A DNA stretch of 24,426 nucleotides, taken from contig CAYWXT010000062.1 in NCBI GenBank assembly GCA_964462125.1, positions 1 to 24,426 of the forward strand, given 5' to 3'. The position numbers were made by a program, and so were the translations under genes. Below are positions 7,797 to 15,786 of the stretch, in pieces. The notes under the pieces were generated by a model. The model did not search any database and was not told the DNA's origin. It was given only the letters and a program-made list of their open reading frames with translations. The stretch is from JAWLFY01 sp964462125 (GTDB lineage Bacteria; Planctomycetota; Planctomycetia; Pirellulales; Pirellulaceae). Numbering within the stretch: the first letter of the stretch is position 1; every line of letters begins with the position of its first letter.

Positions 7797-8033
7797 CTAA
7801 ACGTTCGAGACGCAGTAGTACGCTAAGAATCCAATTCCGGCAATGAAAAAGACAAGGGAAATGCCGTTGCTCCAACCCACGGCGATGGACCAGACATTGC
7901 GCTCTTTATCCTGAGCCCACAACTCGCCATCTCTGTCCGCGACGAACTTCTCGTCAAGTATCGCCACATATCGACGATAGGCTTTTGCGGCGAACCAGAA
8001 TGAAACTAGCGTTGACGCTATGCTTGTCGCCAA
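7797..8033 (-). CDS. Small two-transmembrane-segment protein (78 aa from TTG)
   Basis: From TTG 8033 the frame reads ATSIASTLVSFWFAAKAY (first membrane segment, about residues 2-19), then a soluble loop RRYVAILDEKFVADRDGELW with WAQDKERNVW, then WSNGISLVFFIAGIGFLAYY (second segment, about 53-74). Both ends would lie on the same side. The coding quality is high but the start is odd: the frame is continuous with the 49-residue frame upstream except for one TGA at 8043-8045, and the TTG cuts into the start of the first membrane segment. Possible readings are a separate gene with a TTG start coupled to the upstream stop, one 131-residue protein broken by a nonsense mutation, or TGA readthrough. 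The protein resembles small 2TM proteins found in accessory islands; the function is unknown. Confidence 0.7.
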   Translation of the reverse strand: MATSIASTLVSFWFAAKAYRRYVAILDEKFVADRDGELWAQDKERNVWSIAVGWSNGISLVFFIAGIGFLAYYCVSNV

Positions 8034-8042
8034 TGCCGCCCA

Positions 8043-8192
8043 TCATTTTTCCTCGGGCGGCCGCTTGACCGGCGTCTCTGGGGGGTTCTGTGGCGGGCGG
8101 ACTCCTTTCGTGGTACCTGATTCCGGGGGCTTGGCAGGGGGAACGCAGCCGAACCAGAATTCATCGCCGTCATTCCTTTTGCCGTCAGACAT
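8043..8192 (-). CDS. Small proline-rich soluble protein or N-terminal part of the two-TM protein (49 aa)
   Basis: ATG 8192, preceded by GGGAGAGAACGACGA (good ribosome binding site), encodes MSDGKRNDGDEFWFGCVPPA, then KPPESGTTKGVRPPQNPPET and PVKRPPEEK. It has an acidic/aromatic start, then a proline-rich tail. The TGA stop is directly followed, in the same frame, by WAAL and the first membrane segment of the next frame, so the natural protein may have been a proline-rich linker fused to two membrane segments. First gene of the minus-strand trio. The longer open frame upstream on this strand (to 8387) is only read-through of a tRNA fragment and not part of the gene. Confidence 0.65.
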   Translation of the reverse strand: MSDGKRNDGDEFWFGCVPPAKPPESGTTKGVRPPQNPPETPVKRPPEEK

Positions 8193-8217
8193 TCGTCGTT
8201 CTCTCCCAGTCGCGGCG

Positions 8218-8231
8218 GGTGTATAAACACC
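8218..8231. promoter_or_regulatory. Inverted repeat upstream of the minus-strand trio (possible operator)
   Basis: GGTGT-ATAA-ACACC lies 26 bases upstream of ATG 8192. On the minus strand it contains TTATAC, which could serve as a -10 box. It may be an operator overlapping the promoter of the small-gene trio, or a leader hairpin. No clear -35 box at proper spacing. Confidence 0.25.
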
Positions 8232-8352
8232 TTGAAACGGTCCGAACCGGCCCCAAACGGTCCCTATCGCAAGAGCAGCGAACAAGCGTTTCGACCCGTT
8301 ATTTACGGCATTTCCGAGCGTTTCGCGGGGCTGCGAGAAAAGCCGAATCTTC

Positions 8353-8393
8353 GATTTCAAGACTGCTGCCTTCGACCACTCGGCCACCCATCC
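8353..8393 (-). pseudogene. 5' half of a tRNA-Ser(TGA) gene, broken at the anticodon loop; putative integration junction
   Basis: Reading leftward from 8393: acceptor strand GGATGGG, then TGGCCGAGTGGTCGAAGGCA (D-arm of a serine tRNA), then GCAGTCTTGAAA, the 5' anticodon stem and loop with anticodon TGA at 8359-8357. The next bases (TCGAAG) cannot pair with GCAGT, and no variable arm, T-arm or CCCATCC acceptor end follows within 100 bases. The break is therefore at the 3' edge of the anticodon loop. Foreign-looking DNA lies on the 3' side of the tRNA (below 8353), and core DNA with tRNA-His on the other. This fits insertion of an element by a tyrosine recombinase using an anticodon-loop crossover. 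The 3' half is not in the window. The rest of 8193-8557 holds nothing else I can identify. Confidence 0.75.
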
Positions 8394-8557
8394 GGATTCG
8401 TGTTGTGCGCTGCGTTAAGCAAGCGATTCCCGAGGGTGATTCTAGCCGCACGCCGGAGACGGTGAAACCGCGAGGGGCAGCACGGACCGCCGTTGCTCGC
8501 CCACCCCCGATCAGCCGTTGACCCTCCTTGCGGCGAGCGATAAAGTTTTCAGCTTAC

Positions 8558-8632
8558 GGTGGCTGTAGCTCAGTTGGTTAGAGCGTCGGATTGTGGTTCC
8601 GAAAGTCGGGGGTTCGAGTCCCCTCAGCCACC
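8558..8632 (+). tRNA. tRNA-His (anticodon GTG)
   Basis: Full cloverleaf. The extra G(-1) at 8558 faces C73 at 8632, the histidine identity element. The acceptor stem GTGGCTG pairs with CAGCCAC. D-arm GCTCAGTTGGTTAGAGC, anticodon stem TCGGA/TCCGA with loop TTGTGGT (anticodon GTG), and T-arm GGGGG-TTCGAGT-CCCCT. CCA is not encoded. The gene is intact and lies between the island junction and the next coding region. Confidence 0.97.
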
Positions 8633-8742
8633 CTTCAGGATCGTCGCCGAGGGCGCTCAGCGTCTGGTCACGCCCCACCGCCCGCTCTGGTAGAATGGGG
8701 GGTTTTCGAAGCGGACTTGTGTCCCCGGTCCTGGACCCTGCT

Positions 8743-11559
8743 ATGAGCTGGTGCTCCCACATTCCCTCCGCCCGCCTGACTAGGCCGATCGCCTTTGCTG
8801 TGGCCCTCCTTTGCCTACCGGTGTCAGCGACAGCCGAGCCGGTCGACTTTGTTCGGGACGTGCAGCCGATCTTGGCGAACCATTGCTATGGCTGTCACGG
8901 GGAAGACCGCCAGCGGAGTGGACTGCGTCTGGATGTGAAATCGGAGGCGTTCAAGGGTGGCGAGCTTTACGAGGCGAGCATCCTGGCCGGGAACGCCAGC
9001 GAGAGTCCACTGGTTCAGTTCGTCGCCGACGAAGATGCCGATTTGACGATGCCTCCCGGCGGCGAGCCGTTGTCGGAGAAGGATGCTGCCACCCTGACCC
9101 GCTGGGTCGAGGAGGGTGCGGTGTGGCCGGACGGCGTCGATCCGGTGACGCTCGAAGACCCCCTTGATCACTGGAGTTTCCAACCGATCTCCAGCCCGCC
9201 GCTGCCGCAAACCGTTGACAGCGATTGGCCGAGAGAACCGATCGACCATTTCGTGCTGCACAAACTCGAAGAGGCGGGGCTGCGCCCGGCCCCGGAGGCG
9301 GATCGTGCGGCGTGGTTGCGGCGTGTATCGTTTGATCTGACGGGGCTGCCGCCGACCCCCGAGCAGTTGACCGCATTCGTCAACGACACCTCGGAGTTGG
9401 CGTTTGAACGTGTGGTCGATGAATTGCTCCAGTCGCCGCGGTACGGGGAGCGCTGGGCGCAACACTGGCTCGATGTGGTCCGCTATGCCGACACGCATGG
9501 CTTTGAGGTCAACACTGAGCGGCCCAATGCGTGGCCGTATCGCGATTACGTGATTTCCGCCTTCAACGACGACATTCCCTACGACGAATTCATCCGCGAG
9601 CAGATCGTCGGGGACGCATTGGGTGCCGACGCGGCGACTGGTTTTCTTGTCACGGCGTCGGTGTTGTTACCGGGCCAGATCGGCAAGGATGCGGCTTCGA
9701 TGCGGCTCGCGCGGCAGGACTCGCTCGACGAGATCGTGGTCAATCTGAGCCAGACATTCTTGGGGCTCACTGTCGGGTGCGCGCGGTGCCATGACCATAA
9801 ATTCGATCCGATCTCGCAGCAGGACTACTACGCGATGCAGGCGTTTGTCGCTGGCGTGGAATACAAAGACCGCGAGTTGCCCACACCCGAGCAGGAGAAA
9901 CTGCGGGAGAACCTCGATTCGTTTCAATCCCGCTTGGCCGAGGTCGATCGGCAACTGGCCCGCCTCGCGCCGTTGGCCAACGCCGGCAGCGAGCGTCCGA
10001 TGATCAACGCTCGCCACAACGTCGAGCGTATCCGGCCGGTGAAGGCCAAGCGGGTTCGCTTCACCATCCGGGAGACGAACAACCTCGAGCCGTGCCTTGA
10101 CGAGCTGGAAGTCTTCAACACCGACGGTGCGAACGTTGCCCTCGCCAGCGGAGGGACGACCTTGAAGTCCTCGGGGGACACAGTCTCCACCGACCGTCAC
10201 GAGTTGCGTTTTATCAACGATGGCAGGTACGGGAACTCGCGGAGTTGGATGTCCGACGAAGTGGGCAAGGGCTGGGTCGAACTCGAGTTCTCAACCGAAC
10301 ATCCGATCGACCGCGTCGAATGGGGACGGGATCGGAAGGGCAAGTATGACGACCGTCTTGCGACCGACTATGTGATTGAGGTAGCCGGAAGTGATGGCGA
10401 GTGGCGCGTGGTTGCTGACTCATCGGACCGCCAGCCGTTCGACTCGGCCGCCGACATGCCGACGAAGCCGACCGTTGCGGGACTGGATCCGCCGGAGGCG
10501 ACGAAGGCCCGAGCGTTGATTCGGGAAAGGGAGGAATTGGAGGCCAAGACCGAGGCGGCCGAGCAGGTGCGCCAGATCTTTGCTGGCACGTTTCGCGAGC
10601 CTGACGAGATCCGTTTCTTGACGCGCGGCGATCCCGAGCAACCGAAGCAACCGGTCGCCCCGGCAGTCCCTGCCACGCTCGGGTCATTGCAACTGACTGA
10701 AGACGCTGCGGAGCAGCAGCGCCGCCGGGCACTCGCCGACTGGATCGCCAGTCCGGAGAATCCGCTCACCGCCCGGGTCATCGTCAACCGTCTCTGGCAG
10801 GGACATTTCGGCCGAGGGCTGGTGGAGACGGCCAACGACTTCGGCCGCAGCGGGAGCGAACCGACGCATCCGGAGTTGCTCGATTGGTTGGCGGCCGAAT
10901 TCATTCGCTCCGGCTGGTCGATCAAGCATTTGCACCAGCTGATCGTCCTCTCGGCCACCTACCGTCAATCGTCTCATGGTCACGGGGACGCCAGCGTGGC
11001 CGAGCGGCAAGACACGGACGTGGAACTGCTGTGGCGTTTCCCCTCAAGGCGGCTGGAGGCGGAGGCGATTCGCGACTCGATGCTCGCGGTCAGCGGCCAG
11101 CTCGATTTGCATATGAACGGCCGCGGCTTTGATCTGTTCGACAAGCGTGGCGGACTGACCGGGTTCACACCGATCGAATCGTTCGAAGGCGAAGGCTTGC
11201 GGCGGATGATTTATGCGCACAAAGTTCGGCGTGAGCGCGACGGGGTGTTCGGTGCCTTCGACTGTCCCGACGCAGGCCAAAGCACGCCTCGCCGCCGGGA
11301 ATCCACCACGCCGATTCAGGCACTGAATCTATTCAACAGCCGTTTCACGCTCGACCGGGCCGACGCGTTGGCTGCGCGTGTGAAATCGGAAGCTGGGGAC
11401 GACGTCACGCGACAGATCCGCCGCGTCTATCAGCTTGCTCTCAGCCGCGAGGCGAACGACCGGGAACTGAACGACGCCGAAACGGTTGTGCAATCCCACG
11501 GCCTGGCAACGCTGTGCCGCGTCGTTTTCAACAGCAACGAATTTCTGTTTGTGCCATGA
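8743..11559 (+). CDS. Planctomycete PSCyt1/DUF1549/DUF1553 cytochrome-like protein with inserted discoidin-like domain
   Basis: 938 residues from ATG 8743, chosen because MSWCSHIPSARLTRPIAFAV and LLCLPVSATA form a signal peptide; an earlier in-frame start would overlap the tRNA-His gene. Domains: PSCyt1 with C48-x-x-C51-H52 (NHCYGCHGED) and a downstream PPGG, a candidate haem c site; DUF1549 at about 160-365, closing with a second C346-x-x-C349-H350 (CARCHDHKFDPI); a short charged coiled coil at about 385-410; an F5/8-type (discoidin-like) region at about 429-565 (VRFTIRETNN...LDELEVFN, ATDYVIEVAGSDGEW); and DUF1553 at about 659-932 (NPLTARVIVNRLWQGHFGRG). These large periplasmic proteins are a hallmark of planctomycetes and their function is unproven; polysaccharide-linked redox or binding roles have been suggested. 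The stop overlaps the ATG of the DUF1501 gene (ATGA), so the two are translationally coupled. Confidence 0.93.
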   Translation: MSWCSHIPSARLTRPIAFAVALLCLPVSATAEPVDFVRDVQPILANHCYGCHGEDRQRSGLRLDVKSEAFKGGELYEASILAGNASESPLVQFVADEDADLTMPPGGEPLSEKDAATLTRWVEEGAVWPDGVDPVTLEDPLDHWSFQPISSPPLPQTVDSDWPREPIDHFVLHKLEEAGLRPAPEADRAAWLRRVSFDLTGLPPTPEQLTAFVNDTSELAFERVVDELLQSPRYGERWAQHWLDVVRYADTHGFEVNTERPNAWPYRDYVISAFNDDIPYDEFIREQIVGDALGADAATGFLVTASVLLPGQIGKDAASMRLARQDSLDEIVVNLSQTFLGLTVGCARCHDHKFDPISQQDYYAMQAFVAGVEYKDRELPTPEQEKLRENLDSFQSRLAEVDRQLARLAPLANAGSERPMINARHNVERIRPVKAKRVRFTIRETNNLEPCLDELEVFNTDGANVALASGGTTLKSSGDTVSTDRHELRFINDGRYGNSRSWMSDEVGKGWVELEFSTEHPIDRVEWGRDRKGKYDDRLATDYVIEVAGSDGEWRVVADSSDRQPFDSAADMPTKPTVAGLDPPEATKARALIREREELEAKTEAAEQVRQIFAGTFREPDEIRFLTRGDPEQPKQPVAPAVPATLGSLQLTEDAAEQQRRRALADWIASPENPLTARVIVNRLWQGHFGRGLVETANDFGRSGSEPTHPELLDWLAAEFIRSGWSIKHLHQLIVLSATYRQSSHGHGDASVAERQDTDVELLWRFPSRRLEAEAIRDSMLAVSGQLDLHMNGRGFDLFDKRGGLTGFTPIESFEGEGLRRMIYAHKVRRERDGVFGAFDCPDAGQSTPRRRESTTPIQALNLFNSRFTLDRADALAARVKSEAGDDVTRQIRRVYQLALSREANDRELNDAETVVQSHGLATLCRVVFNSNEFLFVP

Positions 11560-13037
11560 GCCACCATAAATTTTCGCGGCGCGACCAGGGACTGCAGCAG
11601 GTCCCGGCCGCCCCGCTCGACCGCCGACATTTTCTCTCTGGCGCTGCGACCGGGCTCGGTTCGATCGCACTGGCCAATTTGCTGGGGCAAGACCGATTGT
11701 TGGCAGCGAGGCCGCAGATCGATCCGGCGCACCCTTACGCGCCGCGACCGGCGCACTTTCCCGCCAAGGCGAAGAACGTCGTCGTCATCTTTTGCGCCGG
11801 CGCCGTCAGCCAACTGGAGACCTGGGACTACAAGCCCGAGTTGATCAAGTGGGATGACAAGCCGTTGCCCGACGGCCCGGCGGTCACGTTCCAGGGTCCG
11901 GCAGGAAATCTGGCGCGGCCGCAGTACCGATTTCGCCAACGTGGGGAGACTGGCAAGTGGGTCAGTGACCTGATTCCGCACCTGGCGGGATTGACCGACG
12001 AGATCGCGTTTGTTCATTCGCTGACGAGCAAGTCGAATACGCACGGCCCGGCGGAGAATTTTTTGTCGACCGGGTTTGTGCTGGACGGGTTCCCAAGTCT
12101 CGGTTCCTGGGCGACGTACGCACTGGGGAGCGAGAACGAGGACTTGCCCGCTTACGTCGCCATGCCGGACCCCCGCGGCGTTCCCCAGAACGGATCGAAC
12201 AACTGGGGGCCCGGCTTTTTGCCCGCCGCCTTCCAGGGTACGACGATGAGTTCGACGGAAAAGATTGGGCATCTGTCGGCCCCGGGAATCGCGCCGGAGA
12301 GCGACCGCGCAGCGCGATCGTTGCTGCGACGGATGAACGCGCGGCACCTGGAACAGCGTCCCGGGGACAGTCACTTGGCGGGTCGGATCGCCAGTTACGA
12401 ACTCGCCGCCCGGATGCAGCTCAGTGTCCCGGAACTCAGCGATCTGAGCACCGAGCCGGCGCACATTTTGAAACTCTACGGAGCCGACGACAGCAAGAAC
12501 GAGAACAAGGCCGCCTTCGCACGCAATTGCATACTCGCCCGGCGGTTGATCGAGCGGGGTGTCCGTTTTGTGCAGTTATTCAACGGGGCCTACGCCAGCG
12601 GTGGGAAGTTGAATTGGGACGGGCACAATGCGCTCAAGGAGCAGTACGACGTGCACGCGGAGATTTTAGACCAACCCGCCGCGGCGCTGATCCGCGATTT
12701 GAAGCAACGCGGGTTGCTGGAGGATACGCTGGTCGTGTGGTGCACCGAATTCGGCCGCATGCCCTTTTTTCAAAAGGGAGCCAAGGGGCGGGACCACAAC
12801 CCCGACGGCTTCACCTGTTGGCTCACCGGCGCCGGCGTCAAGCCTGGAGTCAGTCACGGCGTGACCGATGAACTGGGGCAAAGAGCGGTCCAGGACATTC
12901 ATCCGCTGTACGACTTCAACGCCACCATCCTGCATCTGTTGGGGCTCGATCACGAGCAGCTGACATACGAGTACAATGGCTTCGAGCGCCGGTTGACCAA
13001 CGTCGAAGGCCACGTCATAGACGCGATGTTACGTTGA
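11556..13037 (+). CDS. DUF1501 family protein with Tat-type signal
   Basis: 493 residues. ATG 11556 overlaps the upstream stop by ATGA. LDRRHFLSGAATGLGSIALA (21-40) is a twin-arginine-type signal. The body has the DUF1501 features: VVVIFCAGAVSQLETWDYKP, HPLYDFNATILHLLGLDHE, and WCTEFGRMP (from Trp395) followed by GRDHNPDGFTCWLTGAG. The fold is related to alkaline phosphatase/sulfatase-like hydrolases, but the activity is not established. In planctomycetes this gene nearly always follows a DUF1549/DUF1553 gene, as here, so the two probably act together outside the cytoplasm. The Tat signal suggests export in the folded state, possibly with a bound metal. Its stop is one base from the stop of the convergent dehydrogenase gene. 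Confidence 0.93.
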   Translation: MSHHKFSRRDQGLQQVPAAPLDRRHFLSGAATGLGSIALANLLGQDRLLAARPQIDPAHPYAPRPAHFPAKAKNVVVIFCAGAVSQLETWDYKPELIKWDDKPLPDGPAVTFQGPAGNLARPQYRFRQRGETGKWVSDLIPHLAGLTDEIAFVHSLTSKSNTHGPAENFLSTGFVLDGFPSLGSWATYALGSENEDLPAYVAMPDPRGVPQNGSNNWGPGFLPAAFQGTTMSSTEKIGHLSAPGIAPESDRAARSLLRRMNARHLEQRPGDSHLAGRIASYELAARMQLSVPELSDLSTEPAHILKLYGADDSKNENKAAFARNCILARRLIERGVRFVQLFNGAYASGGKLNWDGHNALKEQYDVHAEILDQPAAALIRDLKQRGLLEDTLVVWCTEFGRMPFFQKGAKGRDHNPDGFTCWLTGAGVKPGVSHGVTDELGQRAVQDIHPLYDFNATILHLLGLDHEQLTYEYNGFERRLTNVEGHVIDAMLR

Positions 13038-13038
13038 T

Positions 13039-14043
13039 TCATGCCGACTGCATTTGGCAGATTTCGAGGGCATCAGCCGCGGTGTTGGCATCGAGAACCG
13101 GATCGACTGCACCGCTGTGGATCGACGCTGCTGCCGCGTCGATCTCCAGGGCAAACGCGTCGACCGGATCACCGGTTCCCAGGTCGGGGCGTTCGACGGA
13201 TCCATCGGCGTGCAGGATCGTGACCGGGATCGCGGCACTCGATCCGTCGGCATAGGCTGCCGACTCGTATTGCACCGTCGCCAATTCGAAACTGACTTCG
13301 TACCCATGGGTGAAGGGGCGGGCGGGCGAGTCGATCACGCCGCCGCCGGCGCTGACCGCAAGCTCTTGCCCCGGAAACTCAAAGACGGATTCGTAGAACT
13401 TGGGCACACCCTGTTTTCGGAAGCTGGCGGTGTGGGCCGATGTCGGCATCCCGAACAGCAACCGAATCAGATGCGCATCATGCACGTGCAGATCGACCAG
13501 CGGGCCGCCGACGCGTGCCGGGTCGTAGAAGTCGGGGATCCAGTCGGGTGGGCCGATCGTCCGTTTGAAGCGTCCCGCTAGGGGCCGTCCCCAGCGTCGG
13601 TCCGAGGCGGCCTCGACCAGGACACGGAACTCGGGCATGAAGGGCAGGATGTGCGCGATCATCAGTTGCCCCCGGCCCGCGGTCTCGGCCAGTCGCCGGG
13701 CTGTCTCGGCGTCGAGCGCCAGCGGTTTTTCACACAGCACCTTCTTCCCGGCCTTCAGCGATTTCTCGATCGCCTCGGGATGGAGGTGGGGTGGAAGGCA
13801 GATATCGACCAGGTCGACCGTTGGGTCCTCGAGCAGCGCCTCGAGTGACTCATGGACGTGCAGATTCTCGACGTCGATCTGATCCCCGGGAGGGCCGAAG
13901 TTGCCGCGGATCGATCGCCAATCCCCCGCCCGTTTCGCTGCATCCCGGCTGCAAAACGCGACGAGTTCGGCTTGCTGACTTCGCTGGTAGGCCAAGTAAT
14001 GAATCCAGCCCATGAACCCGACACCAACAATCCCCGCTCGCAT
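13039..14043 (-). CDS. Gfo/Idh/MocA family oxidoreductase
   Basis: 334 residues from ATG 14043, supported by AGAGAGGTG a few bases upstream; the longer open frame upstream lacks sense as protein. The N-terminal Rossmann fold has GVGFMG (7-12), and the family EKP motif is at 105-107 (CEKPLAL). The catalytic region GGPLVDLHVHDAHLIRLLFG has Asp184, His188 and Asp189 in the positions used by inositol 2-dehydrogenase-type enzymes. No signal peptide, so it is cytoplasmic. It probably oxidises or reduces a sugar or cyclitol with NAD(P); the substrate is not predictable. It is convergent with the DUF1501 gene, with one base between stops and no terminator visible. It is divergent from the PQQ-repeat gene across a 217-base gap. 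Confidence 0.92.
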   Translation of the reverse strand: MRAGIVGVGFMGWIHYLAYQRSQQAELVAFCSRDAAKRAGDWRSIRGNFGPPGDQIDVENLHVHESLEALLEDPTVDLVDICLPPHLHPEAIEKSLKAGKKVLCEKPLALDAETARRLAETAGRGQLMIAHILPFMPEFRVLVEAASDRRWGRPLAGRFKRTIGPPDWIPDFYDPARVGGPLVDLHVHDAHLIRLLFGMPTSAHTASFRKQGVPKFYESVFEFPGQELAVSAGGGVIDSPARPFTHGYEVSFELATVQYESAAYADGSSAAIPVTILHADGSVERPDLGTGDPVDAFALEIDAAAASIHSGAVDPVLDANTAADALEICQMQSA

Positions 14044-14260
14044 GTTGCACCTCTCTGTTCCGCCGCACTCATTCCCAAATCGAATCGCACGCCCAATCGG
14101 CCTCTCCCCCGCCCTTGAGCGGCGAATCGTGGCGATCGGGAAAACGCCGTCATGATGACCGATATCGGTCGGCTGCGACACCCGAAGGGGAACTGATACA
14201 CTGCCACCGCTAGCAGCTCCGGATGATTTTTTGACAACCACCTGAGATAAGAAGTGACAG

Positions 14261-15571
14261 ATGATGGGACGCGTGACTCCAGGGACGCGGTGGCGGTGCG
14301 GTCGGTTCCTCCGGCAATGGGTTGGCGTGACATTCACGGTCGGCCTGATCGGCGGCAGTTGCCCCGCAACGATGGGGAATGACTGGCCACAGTGGCGCGG
14401 TCCCGAGGGAAACAACCACGCTGCGCCTGGTGTGAACTTGCCTCGCAAATGGGATCTGAATAGCGACCAAAACATCGCCTGGACGACGTCCCTGCCGGGC
14501 GAGGGGCATTCGACACCGATCGTGGTGGCCGACGGGATCTTCATGACCACCTCGGACAGGGAGGAGCAAACGCAGTCCGTATTGAAGCTCGACCGCGATT
14601 CGGGACGGCTGCACGACCGCTGGGTGGTCCATCGCGGCAACCTGCCGGGGCGGATCCATCCCAAGAACACGCACGCCTCACCGTCAGCGGCATACGACGG
14701 CGAGCGGTTGTTCGTCTCCTTTTACAACGACGACGCGATCTGGGTCACGGCTTTGACGACCGAAGGGCGCCGTCTTTGGCAGCGGCGCGTCGCTGAGTTC
14801 AAGCCGGCCGCTTTTCAATTCGGCTATGGGGCCAGCCCGATCGTGGAGGACGACTTGGTCATCATTGCCGCCGAATACGACGGCGCCGACAGCGGGCTGT
14901 ATGCCTTGGAAGCGAGTTCTGGCCGCCTCGTGTGGAAGGTGCCTCGCCCGTCCAATCTGAACTTCGCCTCGCCGATCGTGGCCACCATCGCCGGCCAGCG
15001 TCAGCTGTTGCTTGCCGGCGCCGAGATGATCGCGGCGTACCGCCCGGAGACCGGCCGCGAACTGTGGAGCGTGGACGCGTCGACCGAAGCGATTTGTGGC
15101 ACCGTCGTGTGGGACGGCCGCCGGGTCTTGGTCAGCGGTGGCAACCCCGACGCCGGGACGTGGTGCGTTCGCGCGACCGGTGAAAAGAGGTTGCTGTGGG
15201 ACAACCGCGTGATGTGTTACGAGCAGTCACTGCTGACGATCAACAACTATGTGTTCGCGGTTGCCGACAACGGTGTCGCCTACTGTTGGCGAACAAGGGA
15301 CGGCAAAGAGATGTGGAAGGCTCGGCTTTCGGGTGGGGGAGTCAGCGCCTCGCCGCTGTTGGTGGGAAACGAGCTGTTCGTGGCGACCGAATCGGGACGT
15401 GTCTTCACCCTGGCAGCCATTCCCGATCGGTTCGACTTGCTCGCCGATAACCAGGTCGGAGATCGGATCTTCGCCAGCCCCGTGGTCGCGGACAACCGCC
15501 TCTATGTGCGAACTTCGAGCGGCTCTGGGGGGGACCGCCGCGAGTTGCTCGTGGCGATCGGTCGGGAGTAA
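14261..15571 (+). CDS. Secreted PQQ/BamB-like beta-propeller protein
   Basis: 436 residues from ATG 14261 (a second ATG follows immediately at 14264). Residues about 16-38 form a signal peptide. NDWPQWRGPEGNNHA is the typical opening of planctomycete PQQ-binding-like repeat proteins. The body holds successive propeller blades, each with a strand such as IYALEASSGRLVWKV, YRPETGRELWSVD, CWRTRDGKEMWKARL, and blade starts ASPIV, GTVVWDGRRVLVSGG and ASPLLVGNELFVATESG. There is no quinoprotein dehydrogenase catalytic signature, so it is more probably a binding or scaffold protein than an enzyme. It stands alone between the dehydrogenase and the membrane-protein gene, with a 215-base gap after it that holds nothing recognisable. 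Confidence 0.9.
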   Translation: MMGRVTPGTRWRCGRFLRQWVGVTFTVGLIGGSCPATMGNDWPQWRGPEGNNHAAPGVNLPRKWDLNSDQNIAWTTSLPGEGHSTPIVVADGIFMTTSDREEQTQSVLKLDRDSGRLHDRWVVHRGNLPGRIHPKNTHASPSAAYDGERLFVSFYNDDAIWVTALTTEGRRLWQRRVAEFKPAAFQFGYGASPIVEDDLVIIAAEYDGADSGLYALEASSGRLVWKVPRPSNLNFASPIVATIAGQRQLLLAGAEMIAAYRPETGRELWSVDASTEAICGTVVWDGRRVLVSGGNPDAGTWCVRATGEKRLLWDNRVMCYEQSLLTINNYVFAVADNGVAYCWRTRDGKEMWKARLSGGGVSASPLLVGNELFVATESGRVFTLAAIPDRFDLLADNQVGDRIFASPVVADNRLYVRTSSGSGGDRRELLVAIGRE

Positions 15572-15786
15572 CGCTGGGTGATCGGTGATTCGACGGGGTC
15601 CACGCGCCGGCGGGGGCACAACTTTCCCAGGCGTGCTTTTCACAATGGATCGGGCAGCTTACCTTGATGGGTTGATTCGTCCGGGTGCAGCACAGGCGTG
15701 AGTCGTGCCGTTCGACCGCCTCCAGCCGGGCATACCCAGCGGTGACGTGAAACGTAGGCGGCGGCCAACCGGTTCGCTCCATTCAC

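Noticed and set aside
7569..7846. Plus-strand frames rich in Trp, Arg and Phe
   Set aside because: They are antisense to the proline-rich gene at 7638-7787, which has a better start and ribosome binding site.
8194..8387. Frame beginning MAEWSKAAVLKSK on the minus strand
   Set aside because: MAEWSKAAVLK is the well-known spurious translation of a serine tRNA gene; the true start of the small gene is 8192.
8593..8742. Upstream extension of the DUF1549/DUF1553 gene
   Set aside because: It begins inside tRNA-His, and the signal peptide follows only ATG 8743.
8511..8762. Minus-strand frame with LEPPTFGTTIRRSNQLSY
   Set aside because: This is the antisense translation of the tRNA-His gene, a known artefact.
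14044..14670. Long N-terminal extension of the Gfo/Idh/MocA protein
   Set aside because: It lacks protein-like character and overlaps the PQQ gene; the Rossmann motif begins right after ATG 14043 with a good ribosome binding site.
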